Positions 1 to 5,322 of a stretch of DNA of 5,322 nt are shown in pieces. Source of the DNA: UBA3103 sp002365855 (GTDB lineage: Bacteria; Bacillota; Desulfotomaculia; Desulfotomaculales; Pelotomaculaceae); contig DAOURR010000097.1 of NCBI GenBank assembly GCA_030627625.1, forward strand, positions 1-5,322. Reading direction: 5' to 3'. Numbering within the stretch: the first letter of the stretch is position 1; the number at the start of each line of letters is the position of its first letter. The notes beneath the pieces were generated by a model. The model saw nothing but the letters and a program-made list of their open reading frames with translations. It did no database searches and had not been told where the DNA came from. The position numbers were made by a program, and so were the translations under genes.

Positions 1-207
1 CAGAGATATTCGCCCGTAGCCGGTTCCAACTATAAAGCCGACATCTCCGCGCGCCAGGCCGGCCTTGTTCAGAAGTTCTTCTAAAGCTTCCCGTCCCGCT
101 TCCCGGGGACTGTGCCCGGTAGGCCTGACAACACTGTACCATCTATTTTCATTTAACAGAACCGCCTTGGTGGTAATGGATCCTACGTCTATTCCTGCGG
201 TAATCAT
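1..207 (-). CDS. CoA-substrate-specific dehydratase activase (BadF/BadG/HgdC family), N-terminal part, runs off window
   Basis: The minus-strand frame from ATG at 207 stays open to the window edge (69 residues). It begins MITAGIDVGSITTKAVLL, the ASKHA phosphate-1 loop typical of the activases (archerases) of 2-hydroxyacyl-CoA dehydratases and benzoyl-CoA reductases. It continues with a PTGHSPREAG segment and ends near VGTGYGRISL, another conserved stretch of this family. Family knowledge: these homodimeric 4Fe-4S ATPases inject one electron, driven by ATP, into the partner dehydratase. The 4Fe-4S cysteines lie further in and are outside the window. The start fits the family N-terminus exactly. 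AAGGA lies very close to it (2 bases) and GGAAGG 13 bases upstream, so ribosome binding looks modest. It follows a truncated dehydratase subunit by 7 bases, so this could be the surviving member of a broken operon. The family call is confident; the exact substrate is unknown. Confidence 0.9.
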   Translation of the reverse strand, partial: MITAGIDVGSITTKAVLLNENRWYSVVRPTGHSPREAGREALEELLNKAGLARGDVGFIVGTGYGRISL

Positions 208-214
208 TTTCCTT

Positions 215-319
215 TCAATTCCTTCCAAGCATTTCAATAAATGCCGCGATTCGCGTCTTTAGCTGCTCCTCGTCAGGAATGGGATATTCGGTCTCCAGCT
301 GTGTATACGTGTCTAAAAA
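215..319 (-). pseudogene. 2-hydroxyacyl-CoA dehydratase subunit, C-terminal remnant only
   Basis: Directly upstream of the activase the minus strand reads LETEYPIPDEEQLKTR followed by IAAFIEMLGRN and a TGA at 217-215. This matches the usual C-terminus of HgdB/FldC/BcrC-type 2-hydroxyacyl-CoA dehydratase subunits, in which an LETDY-like strand is followed by a QL.TR..AF.EML helix. Family proteins are roughly 370-430 residues. Here the open frame is stopped by TAA at 322-320, and recognisable homology begins only around 298 (the L of LETEYP). Beyond that the sequence turns AT-rich and non-coding in character. I infer that all but the last 28 or so codons were deleted or displaced. The remnant keeps its original spacing to the activase gene. 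An alternative is a very small independent gene, but no start codon with a ribosome site is visible. Confidence 0.75.
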
Positions 320-355
320 TTAAAACTTTGTTTATTTGCAATTTCATTATTGCTA

Positions 356-384
356 TATAAATATCCTGCATAACATTAATTCAA
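356..384 (-). promoter_or_regulatory. Candidate sigma-A promoter reading towards the activase
   Basis: On the minus strand TTGAAT (384-379) is followed after 17 bases by TTTATA (361-356), close to the -35 and -10 consensus. It lies between the minus-strand terminator at 451-487 and the dehydratase remnant, where a new promoter would be needed to express the activase at 207. The region is very AT-rich, so chance matches are likely; confidence is low. Confidence 0.35.
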
Positions 385-450
385 TTTTTTTATAACAAAG
401 ACGGCAAGTATAAACTAATTTATTAACACACTTTAACACGCTTTCCGGCA

Positions 451-487
451 AAAAAAACAAAAAAGCCGGCCAAAAGCAGCCAGCTTT
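451..487 (-). terminator. Rho-independent terminator, minus strand
   Basis: The minus strand reads AAAGCTGGC (487-479), loop TGCTTTTG (478-471), then GCCGGCTTT (470-462). This is a 9-bp stem with one G-T wobble. It runs straight into a T tract: six T including the stem end, then G, then eight T (down to about 450). The plus strand has no comparable T run after the stem, so the signal is directional. It would stop transcripts coming from the operon at 5097-1365 or from the remnants, and separates them from the activase at the left edge. Confidence 0.75.
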
Positions 488-727
488 AAAAAGCCATGAA
501 TTATCCTCGACAACACAATAAGCGCAAAAAAACAACTAACCTTTAAAAAAGGGGGGCATCACTCAATATTAACTGGAAGAGGAAAAGAGCTTGCGCAGGC
601 CGTAACTATGGGGATTGCCAAGGCCATCAAAAGAAATCGGATTCTACAAAAATCAAACCCGAAAGATTTTTTAACAAGTTCAAAGAAGAAATTTATTATT
701 CTTTTCGTAAAAAGGTTACAGGTTTTT
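488..727. other. Unassigned AT-rich stretch inside the decayed region
   Basis: I find no gene I can name here. On the plus strand one frame is open from 500 to a TAG at 761-763 (about 87 codons) and includes a protein-like patch, LTGRGKELAQAVTMGIAKAI, around 569-628. It has no good start or ribosome site, and its second half overlaps the antisense transposase remnant. It may be another gene fragment or chance. Base composition is clearly more AT-rich than the operon to the right. Confidence 0.4.
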
Positions 728-1145
728 TCAAGTTATAATTGCTCTTTTATAAGGGCTGATTAGAGTTGAATCGGTTCTTTGTTCGTTGGTTTTAATGCCA
801 GTAACTTTAATAAAATTCTTGGTCAAGGTTTCAAATTGCTTAAAGAGTATATCTTCTTGTTCGGGGGTGTTCTTTGATGTAGTTAAAAATTCTTTCCCTG
901 AACTCATAAATGGTTCGTTCAGCTACATAAACCTCGCCTATGTTGCGAATACCCAGGGCACATAGAACCTGGAAGTTAAAGTAAAATTGCTCCAATATTT
1001 CTTTATCGGTATAGTCAAAAAGATGTTTGATGATTTCCAGTGATAGTAATATGCTGACCGGAAAGTTGGGTCTTCCGTTGTCGTTGCAGTATAATGGGGC
1101 AAAAAGTGATTTTTGCTGCTTTTGAGGGGTTTTTGCAGTGAAATC
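728..1145 (-). pseudogene. IS1182-like transposase, frameshifted N-terminal remnant
   Basis: Reading the minus strand from 1145 gives SLFAPLYCNDNGRPNFPV, then a helix-rich stretch with IIKHLFDYTDKEILEQFYF, ALGIRNIGEVYVAERTIYEF and, after a frame change, QRTDSTLI. These match the N-terminal DUF772-type region of IS1182-family transposases, whose usual landmarks are a GRPN motif, LAERTLYNFR and QRMDST. A run of five C on the minus strand (867-863) breaks the frame: with four C the protein continues HPEQEDILFKQFETL and on to TDST. About 138 residues are recovered of a protein usually around 450-550 long. The catalytic DDE core is missing and the frame ends at TGA 730-728. No start codon is present; a TAA at 1148-1146 precedes it. 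I see no terminal inverted repeats. This is a dead element fragment. The single-base shift could also be a sequencing error, but the truncations cannot. Confidence 0.75.
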
Positions 1146-1146
1146 T

Positions 1147-1344
1147 TAATTTTTTTGCCACAAAATCAAGGGCTTCATCCCAGGAAATCTCTTTCCAGTG
1201 AACCTCATCGGTTTTCTTTAAAGGATGCCCGAGGCGGTCGGGAGCCTCAACCATTTCTTTGACCGCCTTTCCTTTCGGGCAAATGTACCCCTTGCTTATG
1301 GAATGATTTTCTTGACCTTCGATTTTAACTATTGCGCCGTTTTT
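1147..1344 (-). pseudogene. Molybdopterin oxidoreductase, short internal N-terminal fragment
   Basis: The minus strand from 1344 reads KNGAIVKIEGQENHSISKG, then YICPKGKAVKEMVEAPDRLG, HPLKK, and WKEISWDEALDFVAKKL. This is the hallmark start of molybdopterin- or tungsten-dependent oxidoreductases (formate dehydrogenase and relatives): the last cysteine of the N-terminal 4Fe-4S site in C-P-K-G, then P-x-R-L-x-x-P-L, then W-x-x-I-S-W-D-E-A-L-D. About 66 codons remain of a family normally 600-900 residues. The first three cluster cysteines are lost upstream (TAA at 1347-1345, only 17 bases below the activator gene's stop codon). At about 1147 the match ends where transposase sequence begins. An ATG at 1254 opens a 79-codon frame down to 1015, but its second half is the transposase read in the wrong frame. 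It is not a functional enzyme. Confidence 0.8.
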
Positions 1345-1364
1345 TTAAAGTAAGCAACATAATT

Positions 1365-3194
1365 TTATAGATTCCGCGGAAAAGCAATATTTTGTGCAAA
1401 TAACTTCTCAAAGTCGGGACAGGACGAAAGTTCAAAGTAATCCACCTTTTGGGCAATCTCCTCCGCGCGCAGGCGCACGGGTTCGGATAACATTGCCATT
1501 ACCGCCCCTGCCCTGGCCGAATTGCCGGCAAAAACAATCCGGTCCTGCCAGGCCCGGGGGAAAAATCCGAGGCGAATTAAACTTTGCGGGTTGACATATG
1601 AACCTAACGCACCGGCCAGATAGACTCTCTCCACTTCCTTATCCATTACCCCAGCCCGCGCCAGCAGCGCCTTAATACCCGCTGCAATGGCGCTTTTGGC
1701 CAGCTGTACCTGGCGTATATCCGCCTGACTTATATACACGCCCGACTCACCGGAAGATGAAGGCGGCACCAGCCAAAACCTTCTTTTTCCTGCCGTCTCG
1801 TCTATATGCACGGCCAGAGGTGAGCGGGGATGTGCCTTCAAAAAATCGTCCTTTGCCACAATCCTCCCGGCAGGCGAAACAACCTCAGCATCCAGCATTA
1901 CGGCTACCAGATCCAACAGGCCGCTCCCGCACAGGCCGCGCGGAGGAAAGTCGCCAATAGTGCGCCATGACATAGTACCGTTTTGAAGCCTGACCCCCTC
2001 TACCGCGCCGTCCGCGGCCCGCATGCCGCATGATATGTTCATGCCCTCCAGGGCCGGCCCGGCTGCAGCTGAACAGGCTAAAAGTTTTCCGTCTTTATGC
2101 AACACAATTTCACCATTGGTACCGATGTCTAAAAATAGCACCGTCGCTTTTGTCCGGTCTAGCTCTGTGGCCATAATTCCGGCCACAATATCGGCACCGA
2201 TAAAACTTGATACGGAAGGCAAACAGTATATCCGGGCAAATGGCGACGTGGCCAGCCCCAACCTTCCGGCATCTATAACCTGTCCCTGCCTGAATACGGT
2301 ATGGTACGGCGCCCGGCCCAGCTGCCGTGGATTAACACCCAAAAGCAGGTGAAGCATCACGGTATTGGCGGCCACAACCATTTCATAAATATGCCGGCGT
2401 TCTGTCCCGGCCCGTTCATACAGCTCCCCGATTAAGTTATTGAGGCACTGTACCATCAAATTGCTCAAAGTTTCCGAACCGGAGGGATCATTTTGGGCGT
2501 GATGAATCCTGGATAATACGTCCAGGCCGTATTTTTTTTGCGGATTCAGTGTAGATGCCACGGCCATCTCACGGCCACCGGCCAAATCCAGGAGTCCAGC
2601 AACTACTGTAGTGGTACCGATATCCACCGCCACCCCATAGCAATTAGCCGTAGTGTCGCCGGATTCTATACCCAATAAGGCATCACCATACAAAACTGCT
2701 GTCAGTCTTTCCTGCCCATGTTCACCCAAAAACCTGAGTACATGCAGCAGCGATTGACCGATCACTGGCACGCCCAGTCGCTCAACCAAATACTCAAACA
2801 GTGAACCCTGCTCACAATCCCGGGAAATAGATATTACCTGTTTTCGGATTACAGGCTTCAGTTGAAAGTCAGGGCAAAGACTGTTCTCCAAAATGCGCAT
2901 TTGCTCCCCGGCATATCGTGAAAGCAAGGTAACCTTGCCCCTGACCTTACAACAACAGGCCAGCCGGACTCCACTTGCCAGCTCTTCCGCCGGCAAAAGC
3001 GCTCTTTCGTCTTCCCCCGGCGGCGTGCAGTCGCCGGCAAGAACCTGCACCCGGCACTTGCCGCATTTCCCCCTGCCCCCGCAGGAACTATCCAACTCAA
3101 CACCAGCAGCACCGAGCAAATCCAACAGCCGCCGGGGCTCGGCACCGTACCACTCAATTACGTGTTTCTTTGGCTGCAGCCGGGCTTTAACCAT
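1365..3194 (-). CDS. RamA/RACo-type corrinoid activation protein (2Fe-2S ferredoxin plus ASKHA ATPase domain)
   Basis: This is a 609-residue cytoplasmic protein from ATG at 3194. Residues about 8-95 form a plant-type 2Fe-2S domain with C38, C44 and C47 (spacing C-x5-C-x2-C) and C80 in RLACCC. A linker follows. From about 185 onward comes the ASKHA actin-like domain: DIGTTT (191-196), DIGTNG (356-361), GLCGSGLLDL (420-429), LAGALGSYVNP (526-536) and GNSARAGAV (557-565). The ending CPDFEKLFAQNIAFP is also typical. Length and architecture fit the reductive activators of corrinoid proteins (RACo, RamA), which use ATP to return Co(II) corrinoid to active Co(I). The frame is open 42 codons further upstream, but that part lies inside the MtaA-type gene and looks unlike protein. 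ATG 3194 overlaps that gene's stop by 8 bases, implying translational coupling. All key motifs are intact. Which corrinoid protein it serves cannot be told. Confidence 0.93.
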   Translation of the reverse strand: MVKARLQPKKHVIEWYGAEPRRLLDLLGAAGVELDSSCGGRGKCGKCRVQVLAGDCTPPGEDERALLPAEELASGVRLACCCKVRGKVTLLSRYAGEQMRILENSLCPDFQLKPVIRKQVISISRDCEQGSLFEYLVERLGVPVIGQSLLHVLRFLGEHGQERLTAVLYGDALLGIESGDTTANCYGVAVDIGTTTVVAGLLDLAGGREMAVASTLNPQKKYGLDVLSRIHHAQNDPSGSETLSNLMVQCLNNLIGELYERAGTERRHIYEMVVAANTVMLHLLLGVNPRQLGRAPYHTVFRQGQVIDAGRLGLATSPFARIYCLPSVSSFIGADIVAGIMATELDRTKATVLFLDIGTNGEIVLHKDGKLLACSAAAGPALEGMNISCGMRAADGAVEGVRLQNGTMSWRTIGDFPPRGLCGSGLLDLVAVMLDAEVVSPAGRIVAKDDFLKAHPRSPLAVHIDETAGKRRFWLVPPSSSGESGVYISQADIRQVQLAKSAIAAGIKALLARAGVMDKEVERVYLAGALGSYVNPQSLIRLGFFPRAWQDRIVFAGNSARAGAVMAMLSEPVRLRAEEIAQKVDYFELSSCPDFEKLFAQNIAFPRNL

Positions 3195-4230
3195 GGCTGC
3201 AACCTGCCTGTTCCAGGAAGTTGAACTCTCCGGCCGCCCGGGCCATCGCCTGCAAATTGGCCAGGGGTGTGTTCGGGCTGATGCCGCAGGCCGGTGACAA
3301 AACCGCCGCCCCCTGCGCAAGGCAGGTCAAAGCGGCAGCCCTTACCCGTTCGGGCCGGCCCTTTTGCAGCAGGTAGGTGCTCACATTTCCTACAACCACC
3401 TTGTGGTCCAGGGCATCTTTAATCCCGGCTACACTGGTTGAGGAATCTATACTTACAGCACCGGTCTTTAATTGATTAATTTCCCGGTATATGCTGCGCA
3501 GGCGCCCGCAGATATGCACGATGGTGGCCTCACAGAGGTCGCCTAGCTCCTCCAGTATGCGGTTTAAATAGGGCAGGGCAAATTCGGCGAACCGGCGCGG
3601 GCCCAAGATCTCTCCGGTGCCGCTGGGATCGGCGATGGTTAAAACATGAGCCCCTGCCTGCAGTAGTATCCTACCGAAGGTAACTAGATTATCCGTTACA
3701 AAAGATAAAAATTTGTGTACCACTTGCGGCTGTTTGCCCATGGCCTTAAAGAATACCATGGGTTCAATCAGCGAAGTGGCCAGGCTAATCGGCCCGGTCA
3801 GATTGGCGATGATAGGTAAATCAGTACCGCTCCCGGCAAGAATCCCGACGGCCTCAGTTACAATCCCAATCCTCCCCGCACCCGGCCTTATTTCATGCAA
3901 ATGAGCCCATTCGGCTACATCCGACAAAGGGTAGTCCACCACCCTGGGCTCGGTTTCCCGCGTGCCCATGGCCACCCGGGCTCCCATGGCCTCTGCTTCC
4001 ACAGTCATGCAGAAAGGCACACCCAAGTTTTCAATACCGGTTAACCGAGATACCTCCAGGGCCAGCCGGGCCATGGTTGGCGGATCAAGGTGAGCACCGG
4101 GCCAGGAGATGCCGACCCGCTGCATAACCTCGGTAGTCACCATATTCATCATGCCGCCGGGACAAATAAAGGGAGGCCGGTCCACTTTTTCACCTTTTAA
4201 GGCACTAATCAGCCGCTCCTTTGCCGTCAT
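3187..4230 (-). CDS. MtaA-type methylcobamide methyltransferase (uroporphyrinogen decarboxylase superfamily)
   Basis: A 347-residue protein from ATG at 4230; a GTG three bases earlier is possible but sits against the AAGG ribosome site. It matches MtaA/MtbA-type methyltransferases along its length: TAKERLISALKGEKVDRPP at the N-terminus, SWPGAHLDP near residue 45, VPFCMTVEAEAMG near 72-83, NLTGPISLA near 143-151, ADPSGTGEILGP near 200-211. The zinc site H-x-C...C is present as VHICG (H239, C241) and PACGISPNTPL (C315). In methanogens the family moves methyl from a corrinoid protein to coenzyme M. In acetogens such as Moorella an MtaA homologue works with tetrahydrofolate; which acceptor is used here is inferred, not shown. 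Intact zinc ligands argue for a methyltransferase and against a heme-pathway UroD. It follows the PsuG-like gene by 30 bases and overlaps the activator gene, so the three are probably one operon. Confidence 0.9.
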   Translation of the reverse strand: MTAKERLISALKGEKVDRPPFICPGGMMNMVTTEVMQRVGISWPGAHLDPPTMARLALEVSRLTGIENLGVPFCMTVEAEAMGARVAMGTRETEPRVVDYPLSDVAEWAHLHEIRPGAGRIGIVTEAVGILAGSGTDLPIIANLTGPISLATSLIEPMVFFKAMGKQPQVVHKFLSFVTDNLVTFGRILLQAGAHVLTIADPSGTGEILGPRRFAEFALPYLNRILEELGDLCEATIVHICGRLRSIYREINQLKTGAVSIDSSTSVAGIKDALDHKVVVGNVSTYLLQKGRPERVRAAALTCLAQGAAVLSPACGISPNTPLANLQAMARAAGEFNFLEQAGCSHG

Positions 4231-4260
4231 CACCTTGTAAAAGCCACCCCCTTTTTTCTC

Positions 4261-5097
4261 TTACCACTCTGGCCATTGCCCAAGTGCTACCTCAATGTTT
4301 GCAACTAACGCCTGTAATTGAAGAAGCGAAGACCGGCCATTCGTAAGACGATCTAAAGCTGCATTAACCGCAGGATGATACTCTTGCCGCTGCCTCAGAG
4401 CCATCTCCCCCTCCCCTGCCGCCTGTGTTAAAAGCCCGCAATCACTCATGCGAAACTCTGATGCCAGCGGGTTTAACAAAAGGCATCCTTTCTTTTCGGC
4501 TAGCAACTCCGGCAAATTCTCACCCTTGTAAACATCATCCAATAATATGTTCTCACCTGAGAACAGAAAACCATTACATATATTGGTTTTGTTTCCAAGA
4601 ACCTTTACCCTGTTCCGTCTTAAATACTGTAAGGTTCCACGGATATCCAGGTGGTCTTTGGGAGATGTGGCAATCAACAACACCGGCAGGGTGCTGAGAC
4701 ATTCCAAGTCATCAGATACGACATTGCCTCTGATTCCACCCATGCCGGCCGTAACCACAGTAACCGCTCCGGTACGTACAGCTACGCGCATAACTGCCGA
4801 TGCAGTTAAGAAGCCACTACTACCTTCCCTCATAGCTTCATCCAAACGGCAACCGTCTACACGCCGCCATTCGACATGTGTGCGCACCCGGAGAAAATCG
4901 TTAATCCCCCCTATTACAATTTTGCCTTGTTCCAACCACACCAGGACAGCCAGTCTAGAAACCGGCCACAGCAGGGCTATCTGGCTGTCATTTATTGAAG
5001 GCAATCCTTGCCCTAAAAGGGCTGTTTCCACCAATACCAACCGGTTGTACGACTGCTTTAAAATATAAGAATGCTTGTTTCCATCCTTCAAATTCAT
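4261..5097 (-). CDS. Divergent pseudouridine-5'-phosphate glycosidase (PsuG/IndA) family protein, probably altered catalysis
   Basis: A 278-residue protein starting at ATG 5097; a TTG at 5100 is in frame but ATG has AGGGAG 7 bases upstream. Similarity to PsuG, from memory of the E. coli protein: VLVETALLGQGLP matches ALESTIISHGMP and keeps the catalytic glutamate (E24); VVTAGMGGIRG matches the GGIGG loop; SDDL keeps the metal aspartate (D130); SPKDHLDIRGTLQYL matches AKSILDLGLTTEYL and keeps that lysine (K147); LLLNPLASEF matches the ANP segment; LTNGRSSLLQLQALVANI matches the C-terminal helix. The Schiff-base lysine (K93 in E. coli) is missing: there is no lysine from residue 60 to 146, and an arginine near 79 falls at that place. 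The histidine-rich loop after GGIGG is also shortened. PsuG cleaves pseudouridine 5'-phosphate into uracil and ribose 5-phosphate; this protein may do something else. It leads the methyltransferase operon. Confidence 0.75.
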   Translation of the reverse strand: MNLKDGNKHSYILKQSYNRLVLVETALLGQGLPSINDSQIALLWPVSRLAVLVWLEQGKIVIGGINDFLRVRTHVEWRRVDGCRLDEAMREGSSGFLTASAVMRVAVRTGAVTVVTAGMGGIRGNVVSDDLECLSTLPVLLIATSPKDHLDIRGTLQYLRRNRVKVLGNKTNICNGFLFSGENILLDDVYKGENLPELLAEKKGCLLLNPLASEFRMSDCGLLTQAAGEGEMALRQRQEYHPAVNAALDRLTNGRSSLLQLQALVANIEVALGQWPEW

Positions 5098-5104
5098 CAA
5101 AATT

Positions 5105-5110
5105 CTCCCT
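5105..5110 (-). promoter_or_regulatory. Ribosome binding site of the PsuG-like gene
   Basis: AGGGAG on the minus strand (5110-5105) lies 7 bases before ATG 5097. This spacing favours the ATG over the TTG three bases upstream as the start. Confidence 0.7.
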
Positions 5111-5205
5111 GGCCACCAGCATAGGGTAATGGGAACTTTCAGCCCTAAAGTCAGTCAGTCCCATCATCACGCCGCGTCCTTATTTCTGAAATTACCACCG
5201 CAACC

Positions 5206-5233
5206 AGTATAATACATCGGTGTTCGGTTAAGA
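5206..5233 (-). promoter_or_regulatory. Candidate promoter of the three-gene operon
   Basis: On the minus strand TCTTAA (5233-5228) is followed after 16 bases by TATACT (5211-5206). The -10 is good and lies within TGTATTATACT; the -35 is weak, as expected of a promoter needing an activator or low basal use. It would give a leader of about 100 bases before ATG 5097. I see no recognisable riboswitch in that leader, only weak hairpins such as ACTTT/AAAGT. Confidence 0.4.
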
Positions 5234-5322
5234 CCCGAATATCCCATTAATAACCAGAAGTGGCGCTTTGCCCCTGGAAAATGAATGACGAATATTGTTG
5301 ATATTATTCTTTAATAAAGAAG
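5228..5322 (-). CDS. Possible C-terminal tail of an upstream gene, incomplete
   Basis: One minus-strand frame is open from the window edge to a TAA at 5230-5228 (30 codons) and ends RGKAPLLVINGIFGS. The last 15 residues look protein-like, but the first half is AT-rich and asparagine-rich, unlike the operon genes. It overlaps the proposed -35. It could be the end of the preceding gene, a remnant, or chance. No function is assigned. Confidence 0.2.
   Translation of the reverse strand, partial: SLLKNNINNIRHSFSRGKAPLLVINGIFGS

Noticed and set aside
353..535. 60-codon minus-strand ORF
   Set aside because: It runs through the intrinsic terminator and an AT-rich spacer and has no recognisable protein features.
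648..671. AAAAATC/GATTTTT hairpin followed by T on the plus strand
   Set aside because: The stem is almost wholly A-T in an AT-rich region and does not follow any gene; it is likely chance.
1015..1254. 79-codon minus-strand ORF from ATG 1254
   Set aside because: It is chimeric: the first part is the molybdopterin oxidoreductase fragment, and the rest is the transposase remnant read in the wrong frame. It is not a gene.
2023..2352. Plus-strand ORFs antisense to the operon genes, the largest being this 109-codon frame and 4547-5068
   Set aside because: They are shadows of well-supported minus-strand genes with biased composition and no family motifs.
3195..3320. 42-codon N-terminal extension of the activator frame
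   Set aside because: It lies inside the methyltransferase coding sequence, is rich in R/P/S as expected of a shadow frame, and the family N-terminus fits ATG 3194.
4988..5170. 60-codon minus-strand ORF overlapping the start of the PsuG-like gene
   Set aside because: PsuG similarity in the other frame already begins near 5030, and this frame shows no family features.
1..5322. tRNA, rRNA, CRISPR array, cobalamin riboswitch, IS terminal repeats
   Set aside because: I looked on both strands and saw no clover-leaf, regularly spaced repeats, B12-box-like leader or paired element ends.

Overview
The window looks like the chromosome of an anaerobic, Gram-positive, Clostridia-type bacterium. The nearest flavour is the Desulfotomaculum/Pelotomaculum/Moorella group. 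This placement is inferred from gene content: a corrinoid methyltransferase, a corrinoid-protein reactivator and a CoA-substrate dehydratase activase, with strong Shine-Dalgarno sites. No taxonomic marker is present. Every intact gene is on the minus strand, so transcription runs from high to low coordinates.

Right part (about 5233 down to 1365): one apparent three-gene operon. A candidate promoter near 5206-5233 leads into a divergent pseudouridine-5'-phosphate glycosidase (PsuG) family protein (5097-4261). Next come an MtaA-type zinc methyltransferase of the uroporphyrinogen-decarboxylase superfamily (4230-3187) and a RamA/RACo-type activator with a 2Fe-2S ferredoxin domain and an ASKHA ATPase domain (3194-1365). 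The last two genes overlap by 8 bases. MtaA-type proteins move a methyl group to or from a corrinoid protein, and RACo-type proteins restore inactive Co(II) corrinoid to Co(I). These two therefore belong to the same one-carbon methyl-transfer chemistry. The corrinoid protein itself and the substrate-specific methyltransferase are not in the window. The PsuG-like protein has lost the lysine that makes the Schiff base in PsuG, so its role is unknown.

Middle part (about 1344 down to 215): an AT-rich gene graveyard. In order it holds a roughly 66-codon piece of a molybdopterin oxidoreductase, a frameshifted N-terminal piece of an IS1182-like transposase, an unassigned AT-rich stretch, a clear minus-strand intrinsic terminator (451-487), a candidate promoter (356-384), and the last roughly 28-34 codons of a 2-hydroxyacyl-CoA dehydratase subunit.

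Left edge (207 down to 1): the N-terminal 69 residues of an ATP-dependent activase of the BadF/BadG/HgdC family, continuing beyond the window. It lies 7 bases after the dehydratase remnant, which is the normal order for such systems. The dehydratase subunit next to it is truncated.
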